From contig JAHFOZ010000074.1 in assembly GCA_023261405.1 (NCBI GenBank), positions 1 to 14,728 of the forward strand: a stretch of 14,728 nucleotides of DNA, written 5' to 3'. The notes beneath the pieces are model-generated. The model was not told the origin of the DNA and did not search any database. It saw only the letters and a list, made by a program, of their open reading frames with translations. Source of the stretch: Planctomycetota bacterium. GTDB taxonomy: Bacteria > Planctomycetota > MHYJ01 > JACPRB01. Shown here in pieces: positions 7,130-13,277 of the stretch; positions within the stretch are counted from its first letter, which is position 1, and the number at the start of each line of letters is the position of its first letter. A program made the position numbers and the translations under genes.

Positions 7130-8401
7130 CTATCGGAGCGGCAGGTCCCGGAACTGGAACGGGATCGCCATCTCCACGACGTCCACCGGCTGGATGATCT
7201 CCATCGACGCGACCTCGGTCCCCTCCGGCACCTCGAAGGTCATCCCCAGCCGCTGCGTCTCCGTGATGGTGAAGTTGCCCGAGGAGGAACTCGAGGCCCC
7301 GCGGAAATCCGCGCGGCCGGAGATCATCTTCCCCTGGGCGTCCCGGAGCTCGACGCGCCAGTTGGCCGCGGCCTCCTCCTCCGCCGTCTGGGTGGAGTAG
7401 GTGTGAGTGACCTCGAGGTCGAAGCGGACGTTCGCGCCCGTTCGGCGGCTGTTCTTGACGAGGAGCGCGAAGGTCCCCTCGCGCGCGGGGGTCCCCGTCT
7501 GGGCCAGCGGCTTGGCCAGGGTGACGACGGACTTCATCTTGAGCGCGAACTGGAGGATCGCCCGCCCCTTCAGCCGGGCGACCGCGGTGGCGGCCTCGTC
7601 CGGAGGCGTGGAGCTGTGCAGGTAGAGCGGGACGATCAGCGAGGGGGCGGACCCGCCGCTCCAGCCGTACTGCCGTCCGCGGAACCCGCGCCGCGCGGCC
7701 TCCAGCAGGTTGGTCCCCCGGTCGTCCTCGAACTCCAGAAGGTCCAGGTGGGCGCCCAGGGGCGTGGAACCCGGCGGCAGCACCATCGCCGCCTGCAGGC
7801 TGAATTGGGTCCTCGAGCCGGCGCCCACGTACCGGTTGAGCGTGAAGCCGTCCACGAAGAAGAAGAACCCCTTGTCGAACACCCGGGGCAGGTCGCGGTA
7901 GGGGGTGCGGTGGATCTGGACCCTCCTGGGGCCCACCTGGAACATGAGCCCCCCGTCCCCGCGGCAGAGATCGTCCAGAGCCTTCCAGAGGACCTCGTTC
8001 TCCGCCTTGAGGCTCACGCGCAGGTCCGCCGGGAGCTCCACGCCCTCGACCTTCACCCCGGACCGTTTCTCGAGCAAGGCCAGCACCTCGGCCACCGGGG
8101 CGTCCTTGACGTCGACCGTCACGCGTGGGACGGTGCCCACCGCCTTCTTCATCCGTTCCGCCCGCTCGATCCGGCCGATCACGACCTCGATCCGCAGCCT
8201 CAGGTCGCCCCCCCGGCGCGTGAATTCCTCGCGCAGCACCCCGAGCGCCGTCTGCCCCAGGCTGACGAGGTCCGCGGCGGCCTGGTCGGCCACGTCGATG
8301 TCGTCGTCCTGCATCCTCTCGAGGCATTCGCGGACCTTGAACGTGGAGTCCTGGGCCGCCGGGGCCAGGATCGACAGGGCGAGGACGAGGGCTCGGTTCA
8401 T
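7130..8401 (-). CDS. Secreted protein with armadillo-like N-terminus and STN-like domain (paralogue A)
   Basis: A 423-aa exported protein: signal peptide MNRALVLALSILAPAAQ, helical armadillo/HEAT-like stretch at 22-90 (VADQAAADLVSLGQTALGVL, then RLRIEVVIGRIERAERM), and an STN-like module at 92-164. The STN-like part is clear: VTVDVKDAPVAEVLALLEKR, SGVKVEG, then LRVSLKAENEVLWKALDDLC, matching the beta-alpha-beta pattern of PF07660-type domains. The remaining 250 residues are beta-rich and end in AIPFQFRDLPLR. It is the first gene of a two-gene unit with its paralogue. A good promoter lies just upstream, with its -10 box only 10 nt from the ATG and no Shine-Dalgarno sequence (ACCTCC precedes the ATG instead), so the message may be leaderless. 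The module assignment is my reading of the pattern. The function is unknown; ligand sensing or envelope assembly are possibilities. Confidence 0.77.
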   Translation of the reverse strand: MNRALVLALSILAPAAQDSTFKVRECLERMQDDDIDVADQAAADLVSLGQTALGVLREEFTRRGGDLRLRIEVVIGRIERAERMKKAVGTVPRVTVDVKDAPVAEVLALLEKRSGVKVEGVELPADLRVSLKAENEVLWKALDDLCRGDGGLMFQVGPRRVQIHRTPYRDLPRVFDKGFFFFVDGFTLNRYVGAGSRTQFSLQAAMVLPPGSTPLGAHLDLLEFEDDRGTNLLEAARRGFRGRQYGWSGGSAPSLIVPLYLHSSTPPDEAATAVARLKGRAILQFALKMKSVVTLAKPLAQTGTPAREGTFALLVKNSRRTGANVRFDLEVTHTYSTQTAEEEAAANWRVELRDAQGKMISGRADFRGASSSSSGNFTITETQRLGMTFEVPEGTEVASMEIIQPVDVVEMAIPFQFRDLPLR

Positions 8402-8411
8402 GGAGGTCTCT

Positions 8412-8441
8412 ATAATAGTACGATGACGGAGCGAATACCAA
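8412..8441 (-). promoter_or_regulatory. Sigma-70-like promoter of the STN-like pair, possibly leaderless
   Basis: On the reverse strand, TTGGTA (complement of 8436-8441) and TATTAT (complement of 8412-8417) are separated by 18 nt. Only 10 nt lie between the -10 box and the ATG at 8401, so transcription would start at or very near the start codon. No ribosome binding site fits in that space. Confidence 0.55.
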
Positions 8442-8479
8442 GAGTGGGGGGAGCTTTAGCGGAGACTCCTAAGAGGTAT

Positions 8480-8679
8480 CACCACGAAGACAGCAAGACA
8501 CCAAGCGGGCGGAGTTGAGCCGAGAGACGCCGTTTCTCCATGGGGTGTACGAGGTCCTTGTTCCGGGCGATTCCACGGACTGTCGAACCCGAGGACGACC
8601 GACCCCTGGGGCAAGGCTGCATCAAACGGCCGCACGGGCACCCTCTGAAATCGCTTTGTGTCTTTGTGTCTTGGTGGTT
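8480..8679. repeat. Inverted repeat element 3 (CCAAGACAC-unit type) with a long centre
   Basis: Arms at 8480-8507 and 8652-8679 are 28 nt each and agree at 23 positions. They use the same units as element 2 (ACCACCAAG, ACACAAAG, ACACCAAG). The centre is 144 nt long and holds no convincing ORF. The right arm ends 15 nt before the stop codon complement of the anti-sigma-like gene. The 8402-8694 gap otherwise contains only the promoter of the STN-like pair. Confidence 0.75.
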
Positions 8680-8694
8680 CATGAATCGCTCGGG

Positions 8695-9963
8695 TCAGTT
8701 CCCCCGGATCTCCGCCTCCAGCCCGTCGAGCGCCCCGGCGTCCGCCTCCCGCAGGCGCTCCGCGAAGGCCTCCGTTCCGGCATGTGCGCCCTGCAGCTTG
8801 AGGGCCTCCAGCAGGGGTTCGCGCTTCGCGCCCGGACGGCGGAGTTCCTTCACGCCCCACAGGGCGAACTCGCGCCCCGCGATGGCCGGGACCTCCTCCA
8901 CGTACTTCCGGTAGGTCTCGATGGCGAAGGGTTCCCCGCGGAAGGTCGGGATCGGCTTGCCGTCGGCGTGGTAGGATTCGGCACTGAGCTTCCCCTCCTT
9001 CCACTTGAACCAGGTCCGGGCTCCCAGGAGGCCGTTGATCGAAAGGACGATCTGGTTGTGCGCGGCCGGGTAGAGACTCGCCGCCTTCATCGCCACGAGC
9101 CGCTTGAGGAGTCGGTCCCCTTCGTCTCCGATCTCCCGCTTGCGGGCGGCCCAAAGGACCTCCGTGCCGCACGCCTCCCCGAACTTCTTCAAGAACGCCG
9201 CCGCATCCCGCGAGGCCTCGTCCAGATCGACCAGGCCCCCGGGCAGCGCGCCCATGAGATCGTCCCCCCATCCGGGAAATTCGAACTTCCAGATGCGTGG
9301 GCCGGAAGGGTCTTCCACGAGCGCGCCGGCCGTGACCAGGTACATCCCGGGGCCACCCCAAGTCGCGTGGCCCTCGAAGCGACGGCGTTCCACCCGGACC
9401 ATCATGCCTGACCCCACTTGCCCCGCGTCCGACACCAGCCGACCGGCGGCGAAGCGTTCCTCCATCCGGTAGAACGACAGGACGAGTTGCGTGCGATCGG
9501 GGAACGTGGCGGTGCCCTCGACCGCCAGTGCGGGCGCAGCGTCGCGAGCCTTGGGGACCTTTGCAGTCAGCGTCACCGTCGCATCCCTGGGCATCGCCTC
9601 GCGAGACGGAGTCCGGGGCTCCCTCGGCCTCGGAGGCGCCGTGACGGGCGGCGTCTCCTGCGCAGTCTTCGCCCCCTCCCCGGGAACCGCCCCCTGCAGA
9701 CGGGCTTCCGGGGACGCGGGGGTCGTCGTCGTCTGCGGCTCGCGCACCGCAAGGGTCGCCCACAGGACCATGCCGCACGCCGCCACTGAGAGCATCATGG
9801 CCATCATCCTCCATTTCAGGGTCCGCGCCGCCGCTTCCGGATCGGACGCGAGCCGCTTCAGGAATTCCACGCGCCCCCGCTCGACATGCCCCTCCCGCAC
9901 GGGCAGCGCCGCGCGGCGGACCAGGGCCTCGAGATTGCGCTCGAACATGCCGGGGCTATCCAC
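8695..9963 (-). CDS. Single-pass membrane protein, probable anti-sigma regulator of the ECF sigma factor
   Basis: A 422-aa protein with a short charged cytoplasmic N-terminus (about 50 residues, including LEALVRRA and VEFLKRLA), one membrane span at about 52-73 (MMAMMLSVAACGMVLWATLAV), a Pro/Thr/Glu-rich linker, and a roughly 300-residue exported domain with no family I recognise. This topology, directly after an ECF sigma gene and overlapping it, is what anti-sigma factors show, although no zinc-binding H-x3-C-x2-C motif is present. The start is probably GTG at 9961-9963, because GGAGG lies 7 nt before it. The in-frame ATG at 9967-9969 is 1 nt from the same GGAGG, too close. Translation is likely coupled to the sigma gene, whose stop lies within this gene's 5' end. 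The anti-sigma role is inferred from topology and position only. Confidence 0.75.
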   Translation of the reverse strand: MDSPGMFERNLEALVRRAALPVREGHVERGRVEFLKRLASDPEAAARTLKWRMMAMMLSVAACGMVLWATLAVREPQTTTTPASPEARLQGAVPGEGAKTAQETPPVTAPPRPREPRTPSREAMPRDATVTLTAKVPKARDAAPALAVEGTATFPDRTQLVLSFYRMEERFAAGRLVSDAGQVGSGMMVRVERRRFEGHATWGGPGMYLVTAGALVEDPSGPRIWKFEFPGWGDDLMGALPGGLVDLDEASRDAAAFLKKFGEACGTEVLWAARKREIGDEGDRLLKRLVAMKAASLYPAAHNQIVLSINGLLGARTWFKWKEGKLSAESYHADGKPIPTFRGEPFAIETYRKYVEEVPAIAGREFALWGVKELRRPGAKREPLLEALKLQGAHAGTEAFAERLREADAGALDGLEAEIRGN

Positions 9964-10486
9964 GCTCATCCCTCCGGAGCCGCTCCCGGATCGCCTCCCG
10001 CGCCCGGTGCAGCCTCGACTCGACTGTCTTCTCCCCCTCGCCCAGCGCCTCCGCGATCGCCCGCACGGACATGCCGTCGAAGTAGCGGAGCACGAGGAGG
10101 TCGGCATAGGCGGCGTCGATCTCCTCCAGCGCCGTGCGGACCGCGCGCACGAGCTCCGCGGTCTCAAGGACGTCCGCGGGGATGAGCTCGGTGTCGATCG
10201 CCTCGAGCGCGCGGCGGGCCCGCAGGCGGTCCTCCTCCCGCGAGGAGCCGCGCAGCCGCATTCGGACGCGGTTCCGCGCCACGGCGAGGATCCAGGTGAG
10301 GAGAGACGATCCGCCCAGGAACTGCCCTCGGTTCCGCCACGCGTGGAGGAGGGTCTCCTGGACGAGGTCCTCCACGTCGGCGTGCGCGGCCCCCGTCGCG
10401 GCGGCCACGAACCCGTAGACCCGCGGATAGAACGTCTCGAAGAAGGACGCCGGGTCCACCGCGTCGCGGATGTCCATCAGCTTCAT
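9956..10486 (-). CDS. ECF-family RNA polymerase sigma factor
   Basis: A 176-aa extracytoplasmic-function sigma factor. Region 2 spans about 14-80: FFETFYPRVYGFVAAATG, then ADVEDLVQETLLHAWRNRGQ and LLTWILAVARNRVRMRLR. The D-x-E-D-L-V-Q-E-T motif is the core-binding signature, and the W-I-L-A-x-A-R-N segment belongs to the -10 recognition helix. Region 4 spans about 118-170: LVLRYFDGMSVRAIAEALG followed by GEKTVESRLHRAREAIRERL, the helix-turn-helix for the -35 element. Region 3 is absent, as is usual for ECF factors. The ATG at 10486 fits family length; the frame stays open to 10744, but that part runs across the divergent promoter and lacks domain similarity. The ribosome binding site is weak. 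The gene overlaps the membrane protein downstream and is divergent from the DUF1080 gene. Confidence 0.93.
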   Translation of the reverse strand: MKLMDIRDAVDPASFFETFYPRVYGFVAAATGAAHADVEDLVQETLLHAWRNRGQFLGGSSLLTWILAVARNRVRMRLRGSSREEDRLRARRALEAIDTELIPADVLETAELVRAVRTALEEIDAAYADLLVLRYFDGMSVRAIAEALGEGEKTVESRLHRAREAIRERLRRDERG

Positions 10487-10550
10487 CACGGCCGCCCGCT
10501 TAGTTGCCGCGGCGGGCCGTTTCCTTCGCCCAATCGAATGATATCTCTTC

Positions 10551-10580
10551 ACCGGGGAACCGGTCGTATATAGGATGTCC
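10551..10580 (+). promoter_or_regulatory. Palindrome with ECF-like GGAAC box in the sigma/DUF1080 divergent region
   Basis: The 14-nt inverted repeat ACCGG-GGAA-CCGGT at 10551-10564 lies between the divergent sigma and DUF1080 genes. It contains GGAACC (10556-10561), a sequence often seen as the -35 element of ECF promoters, and GTCC follows after 15 nt. An overlapping housekeeping candidate is TTCACC (10548-10553) with TAGGAT (10571-10576), 17 nt apart. Either would give a short leader carrying the GGAGG at 10590-10594. Confidence 0.35.
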
Positions 10581-10601
10581 GCTTCGCTTGGAGGAACGCC
10601 C

Positions 10602-11345
10602 ATGAGGACCGCCGTGATCGCGCTCGTCGCCGCCCTTGCCTTCGGTCCCGCCCGCGCCGCGGCCCAGGAGAAGGACAAGGACGGCTTCGTCCCCCTCTTC
10701 AACGGGAAGGACTTCGCCGGCTGGAAGGTCCCGGAGGGCGACAACGGCCACTGGAAGGTCGTGGACGGCGTGATCGACTACGACGCGCTGAGCGAGGCCA
10801 AGGACAAGCACCTCTTCACGGAGAAGGAGTTCGGCGACTTCGTCCTCAGGGTGGACTGGCGGATCAAGGAGACCCCGTTCACCAACCCCAACGTGTACGA
10901 CATCCTCCCCGACGGATCCCACAAGCTCGGCCCCGACGGCAAGCCGATCAAGATGGCCCTGCCCGACTCCGATTCGGGGATCTACACCCGCCGGCGCGAC
11001 GGGAAGTCGCAGGTGAACATCTGGTGCTGGCCGGTGGGCTCGGGCGAAGTCTACGGCTACCGGATGGACCCCAAGATGCCCCCGGAGGTTCGCGCGGGCG
11101 TCACCCCGAAGAAGAAGGCGGACAAGCCCATCGGCGAGTGGAACTCCTTCGAGATCACCCTGAAGGGCAACGTCCTCACGGTGGTCCTCAACGGCGAGAA
11201 GGTCATCGAGAACGCCACGCTTCCCGACATGCCCGCGAAGGGCCCCCTCGGCCTCCAGCACCACGGCGGGAAAAACAAGGAGGGCAAGTGGAGCGGCCCG
11301 CCCAGCCTGGTCCAGTTCCGGAACATCAAGATCAAGGAGCTGTGA
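10602..11345 (+). CDS. Secreted DUF1080 (3-keto-disaccharide hydrolase-like) domain protein
   Basis: A 247-aa protein with a signal peptide at 1-22 (MRTAVIALVAALAFGPARAA) and a single DUF1080 (PF06439) domain. The landmarks are in order: LFNGKDFAGW at 32-41, HWKVVDGVIDY at about 50-60, FGDFVLRVDWRIKE at 77-90, DSGIYTR at 124-130, GEWNSFEI at 178-185, the strand LTVVLNGEKVIENA, and PLGLQHHGG at 215-223. The fold is a concanavalin-like jelly roll. Some relatives hydrolyse 3-keto-glycosides, but most are uncharacterised. GGAGG at 10590-10594 lies 7 nt before the ATG at 10602, so this start is preferred to the upstream in-frame ATG at 10575, which would put nine residues before the signal peptide. 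It is divergent from the ECF sigma gene, with possible promoter elements in the shared region. Confidence 0.9.
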   Translation: MRTAVIALVAALAFGPARAAAQEKDKDGFVPLFNGKDFAGWKVPEGDNGHWKVVDGVIDYDALSEAKDKHLFTEKEFGDFVLRVDWRIKETPFTNPNVYDILPDGSHKLGPDGKPIKMALPDSDSGIYTRRRDGKSQVNIWCWPVGSGEVYGYRMDPKMPPEVRAGVTPKKKADKPIGEWNSFEITLKGNVLTVVLNGEKVIENATLPDMPAKGPLGLQHHGGKNKEGKWSGPPSLVQFRNIKIKEL

Positions 11346-11780
11346 CGCTCAGAGCCGCGTCGCTCATCTCGCAAACCCCGATCACGGCGGGAGCGCGGGC
11401 GGTGCCTCGGGGGAAAGCTCCGCGGACGGCCCCTTGACCGGCCGCCGGCGTCGTGGCACTCTTGAGCTCTCATGACGATCCGGAGCGAGATGCGCCGGCG
11501 GACCCGCTGCATGTGGTCCGCCTCCTCGGGCCGCTGATCCTCGGCGGATGCCTTTTCTCCGGGGCGGTCGCCCTGATCCTCCGCGCGCCCGAGCCGCTCG
11601 AAGACCTCGGGGTCGCGGGTGCCTGGGCGGCGCGCGCCGGGTTCGCGCCTTTCCCGTGGGGGTATGGCGGCGGGCTCTCCGCCCGCCTCTCGCGACTCTG
11701 CGTCTGGGTCGAGCTGGACAAGGAGTCCCTGAGCGCGCAGAGCCCCTGCATTCCAAGGGGGGAGGGCAGAATCCTGGAAT
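11346..11780. other. 435-nt stretch without a convincing gene
   Basis: This lies between the DUF1080 gene and the toxin-antitoxin-like pair. One forward frame is open from 11453 and joins the HTH gene, with a hydrophobic run HVVRLLGPLILGGCLFSGAV, but it has no ribosome binding site, shows no family resemblance, and crosses the promoter and operator of the HTH gene. It might be a relic of an older gene. No hairpin with a T-run was seen. Confidence 0.5.
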
Positions 11781-11800
11781 TGACATACTATAATATGTCA
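11781..11800. promoter_or_regulatory. Palindromic operator overlapping the -10 box of the HTH/nucleotidyltransferase pair
   Basis: TGACATA (11781-11787) and TATGTCA (11794-11800) form perfect 7-nt inverted arms around CTATAA. The perfect -10 hexamer TATAAT (11789-11794) sits inside the palindrome. A protein bound here would block the promoter. The adjacent HTH protein is the obvious candidate, giving autorepression as in many toxin-antitoxin operons. Transcription would begin near 11801, leaving almost no leader before the ATG at 11807. The -35 region is poor. Confidence 0.65.
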
Positions 11801-11806
11801 TCTAGA

Positions 11807-12382
11807 ATGCCCTCCATGAAGGCCTTCAAGTCGGGTAGAATCAGCCGCGCCATCTCTCAGCGCGGCCTCGCCTCGAAGGCGGGAGTTTCCTTCAGGACGA
11901 TCCAACTTCTCGAGTCCGGAAAGCACGACGGCCGGCTCTCCACCTTCGAGAAAGTCGCCCGCTCCCTGGGGCTCCCGGAAGGGGCGATCGAGCGGACGAT
12001 CGAGCGCCGGCTCAGCCGCGAGGTGGATTCCGTGATCGACATCTCCGAGAGGATCTTTCTGGACGGGGAGGCCTCCTGGCCGGTCCACCTCTTCAACTTC
12101 GTCGATGCATTCCGGCGCCGGCCCCGCCTGGAACTGCTGGCCGACCCGCCTGCCCCTGAGACCCCGAACCCCCTCCTCTGCCTCATCGCTTCGACCGTGG
12201 AGTCGCTTTGCAGGGAAGCCGGCATGGAGCCGCCCGCGTGGTGCCCTGGGGTGGGACGGCTCGGGGAGCCCTGGTTCGTCTCAGGGGTTCAATCGCTCAA
12301 GGCGTTCGCGCTCGTCCACTCTCCGGTCGATTTCCGGAAGCGAAACGTCTTCGTCCTCGACAACTTCCTCGATCGGGCCTGA
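11807..12382 (+). CDS. XRE-type HTH protein, probable antitoxin/repressor of a toxin-antitoxin-like pair
   Basis: A 191-aa protein. An XRE-type helix-turn-helix lies at about 13-66 (SRAISQRGLASKAGVSFRTI, LLESGKHDGRLSTFEKVARS), followed by a separate C-terminal domain. The last 38 residues (EPWFVSGVQSLKAF then FRKRNVFVLDNFLDRA) resemble the conserved tail of proteins I recall next to DUF6036 nucleotidyltransferases. The layout, HTH plus an extra domain followed 3 nt later by a nucleotidyltransferase, parallels AbiEi/AbiEii. Start choice: ATG at 11795 overlaps the -10 box, so 11807 (or 11816) is preferred; codons before 11807 (TCA, TCT, AGA) also lack the G/C third-position bias. No Shine-Dalgarno sequence is present, so the message may be nearly leaderless. 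HTH call is sure; the antitoxin role is inferred. Confidence 0.8.
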   Translation: MPSMKAFKSGRISRAISQRGLASKAGVSFRTIQLLESGKHDGRLSTFEKVARSLGLPEGAIERTIERRLSREVDSVIDISERIFLDGEASWPVHLFNFVDAFRRRPRLELLADPPAPETPNPLLCLIASTVESLCREAGMEPPAWCPGVGRLGEPWFVSGVQSLKAFALVHSPVDFRKRNVFVLDNFLDRA

Positions 12383-12385
12383 AGC

Positions 12386-12907
12386 GTGCTGAGCGCCGAT
12401 CTGATCCGGAAGCTCCTTCGGGCGCTGAACGGGGAGCTCAAGAAGAAGGAGGTCATCGGCGAGATCGGCCTCTGCGGGGGCGCGGTCATGTGCCTCGTCT
12501 TTCGGACACGGCCCGCGACCAAGGACGTGGATGCGATCTTCGAGCCGGCCAGGCAGATCCGGGACGCGGCGAAGGCGGTGAGCCGCACCCACGACGTCCC
12601 CGAAGACTGGCTGAACGATGCCGCCAAGGGTTACTTCCTTTCCGAGCCCCCGCGGGTGCCCGTCCTCAGTCTGTCCCACCTGCGAGTCTGGGCCCCCGGC
12701 CCGGATTACATGCTGGCGATGAAGTGCCTCTCGGCCCGGTTCGACTCTCACGACCGGGATGACGTCACCTTCCTGATCCGGCACCTGAAGCTCACCCAGG
12801 CGGATCAGGTGTTTGACATCATCAGCAAGTACTGCCCGGAACGCCTGGTTCCGGCGAAGACCCGGTTCCTGGTGGAAGAACTGCTACCGGAAAAGCGGTC
12901 TCGGTGA
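12386..12907 (+). CDS. DUF6036-type nucleotidyltransferase-fold protein, toxin-antitoxin partner
   Basis: A 173-aa protein with the minimal nucleotidyltransferase signature: G31-G32 in LCGGAVMCLVFRTRPATKDV, then D47-V-D49 as the metal-binding pair. Also present are W75-L-N-D78, Y-M-L-A-M-K (K113) and A-R-F-D-S-H-D-R-D-D (117-126), the pattern I associate with DUF6036 proteins. Related AbiEii toxins transfer nucleotides, while MNT proteins of HEPN-MNT pairs act as antitoxins by AMPylating or otherwise modifying the toxin, so which partner is toxic here cannot be decided from sequence. GTG at 12386 begins 3 nt after the HTH gene's stop, so translation is probably coupled; no independent ribosome binding site is obvious. 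The catalytic residues look intact. Confidence 0.82.
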   Translation: MLSADLIRKLLRALNGELKKKEVIGEIGLCGGAVMCLVFRTRPATKDVDAIFEPARQIRDAAKAVSRTHDVPEDWLNDAAKGYFLSEPPRVPVLSLSHLRVWAPGPDYMLAMKCLSARFDSHDRDDVTFLIRHLKLTQADQVFDIISKYCPERLVPAKTRFLVEELLPEKRSR

Positions 12908-13277
12908 GTCGCCCTGAACAGAGCCCGCGGCTCCTCCCTGCCCTTTCCTTCCGTTCGTCCCCCGGGATAGCCGAATGCATACATTCAGGGCGTCTCACCG
13001 GGTTACGGCCCAATCGGGTCTCTGTCCGTCGGGAGTTAGCCGGACTCTTCGCGTTGAGGCCCAATCCTGATCCGCGCTCCGTACCGCCATGTCCCAAGCC
13101 CTGTGATTACCGGAAGTCCGCCTATACGGCCATACTGTCTTGACAGCCCCTCCGGCAAGGAGCATCCCTTTGGCGTCCTGCGGAGGGGACCGGGCAACTT
13201 GCGGGGATCGCTCCGAGAGGATGTCCCCCGGCGCCTTCCGAACCCGCGACCTCTCCTGAAGGAGCGCCCGGTCCGGC
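12908..13277. other. 370-nt stretch without a convincing gene; several small inverted repeats
   Basis: The region is somewhat less GC-rich than its neighbours and contains no recognisable ORF. It holds GAATG-CATA-CATTC at 12973-12986, CTGTC-TT-GACAG at 13135-13146, and directly next to it a hairpin with 8-nt arms CCCCTCCG (13147-13154) and CGGAGGGG (13181-13188), extended by CA/TG and GGA/TCC pairs across single-nucleotide bulges. The paired hairpins lie about 90-140 nt past the 3' end of the reverse-strand secreted protein gene and may mark the end of its transcript. No T-run follows on either strand. Confidence 0.45.

Noticed and set aside
4564..7197. 877-codon forward open frame crossing two genes and an intergenic repeat
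   Set aside because: The product is Arg/Gly/Pro-rich low complexity, spans the stop codon of a real gene and the inverted repeat, and lies opposite a clear secreted protein.
6935..8518. Long forward frame opposite the first STN-like gene
   Set aside because: Arg/His/Leu/Gly-rich composition typical of an antisense frame in GC-rich DNA; the reverse frame has a signal peptide and domain pattern.
10487..10744. N-terminal extension of the sigma factor
   Set aside because: It would cross the divergent promoter and the 5' end of the DUF1080 gene, has no domain similarity, and ECF factors are normally about 170-200 aa.
11780..11794. TTGACA and TATAAT as a matched -35/-10 pair
   Set aside because: They are only 3 nt apart; the TTGACA overlaps the palindrome arm and cannot serve this -10 box.
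11453..11806. N-terminal extension of the HTH protein with a hydrophobic stretch
   Set aside because: It contains the palindrome and -10 box in its reading frame, lacks a ribosome binding site and is not part of the HTH family length.
12904..13143. 79-codon forward ORF after the nucleotidyltransferase gene
   Set aside because: No domain, no ribosome binding site, no third-position G/C bias; it overlaps the preceding gene's end by chance.
13135..13188. Adjacent hairpins as an intrinsic terminator
   Set aside because: No T-run follows on either strand, so only an unspecified structured region is reported.
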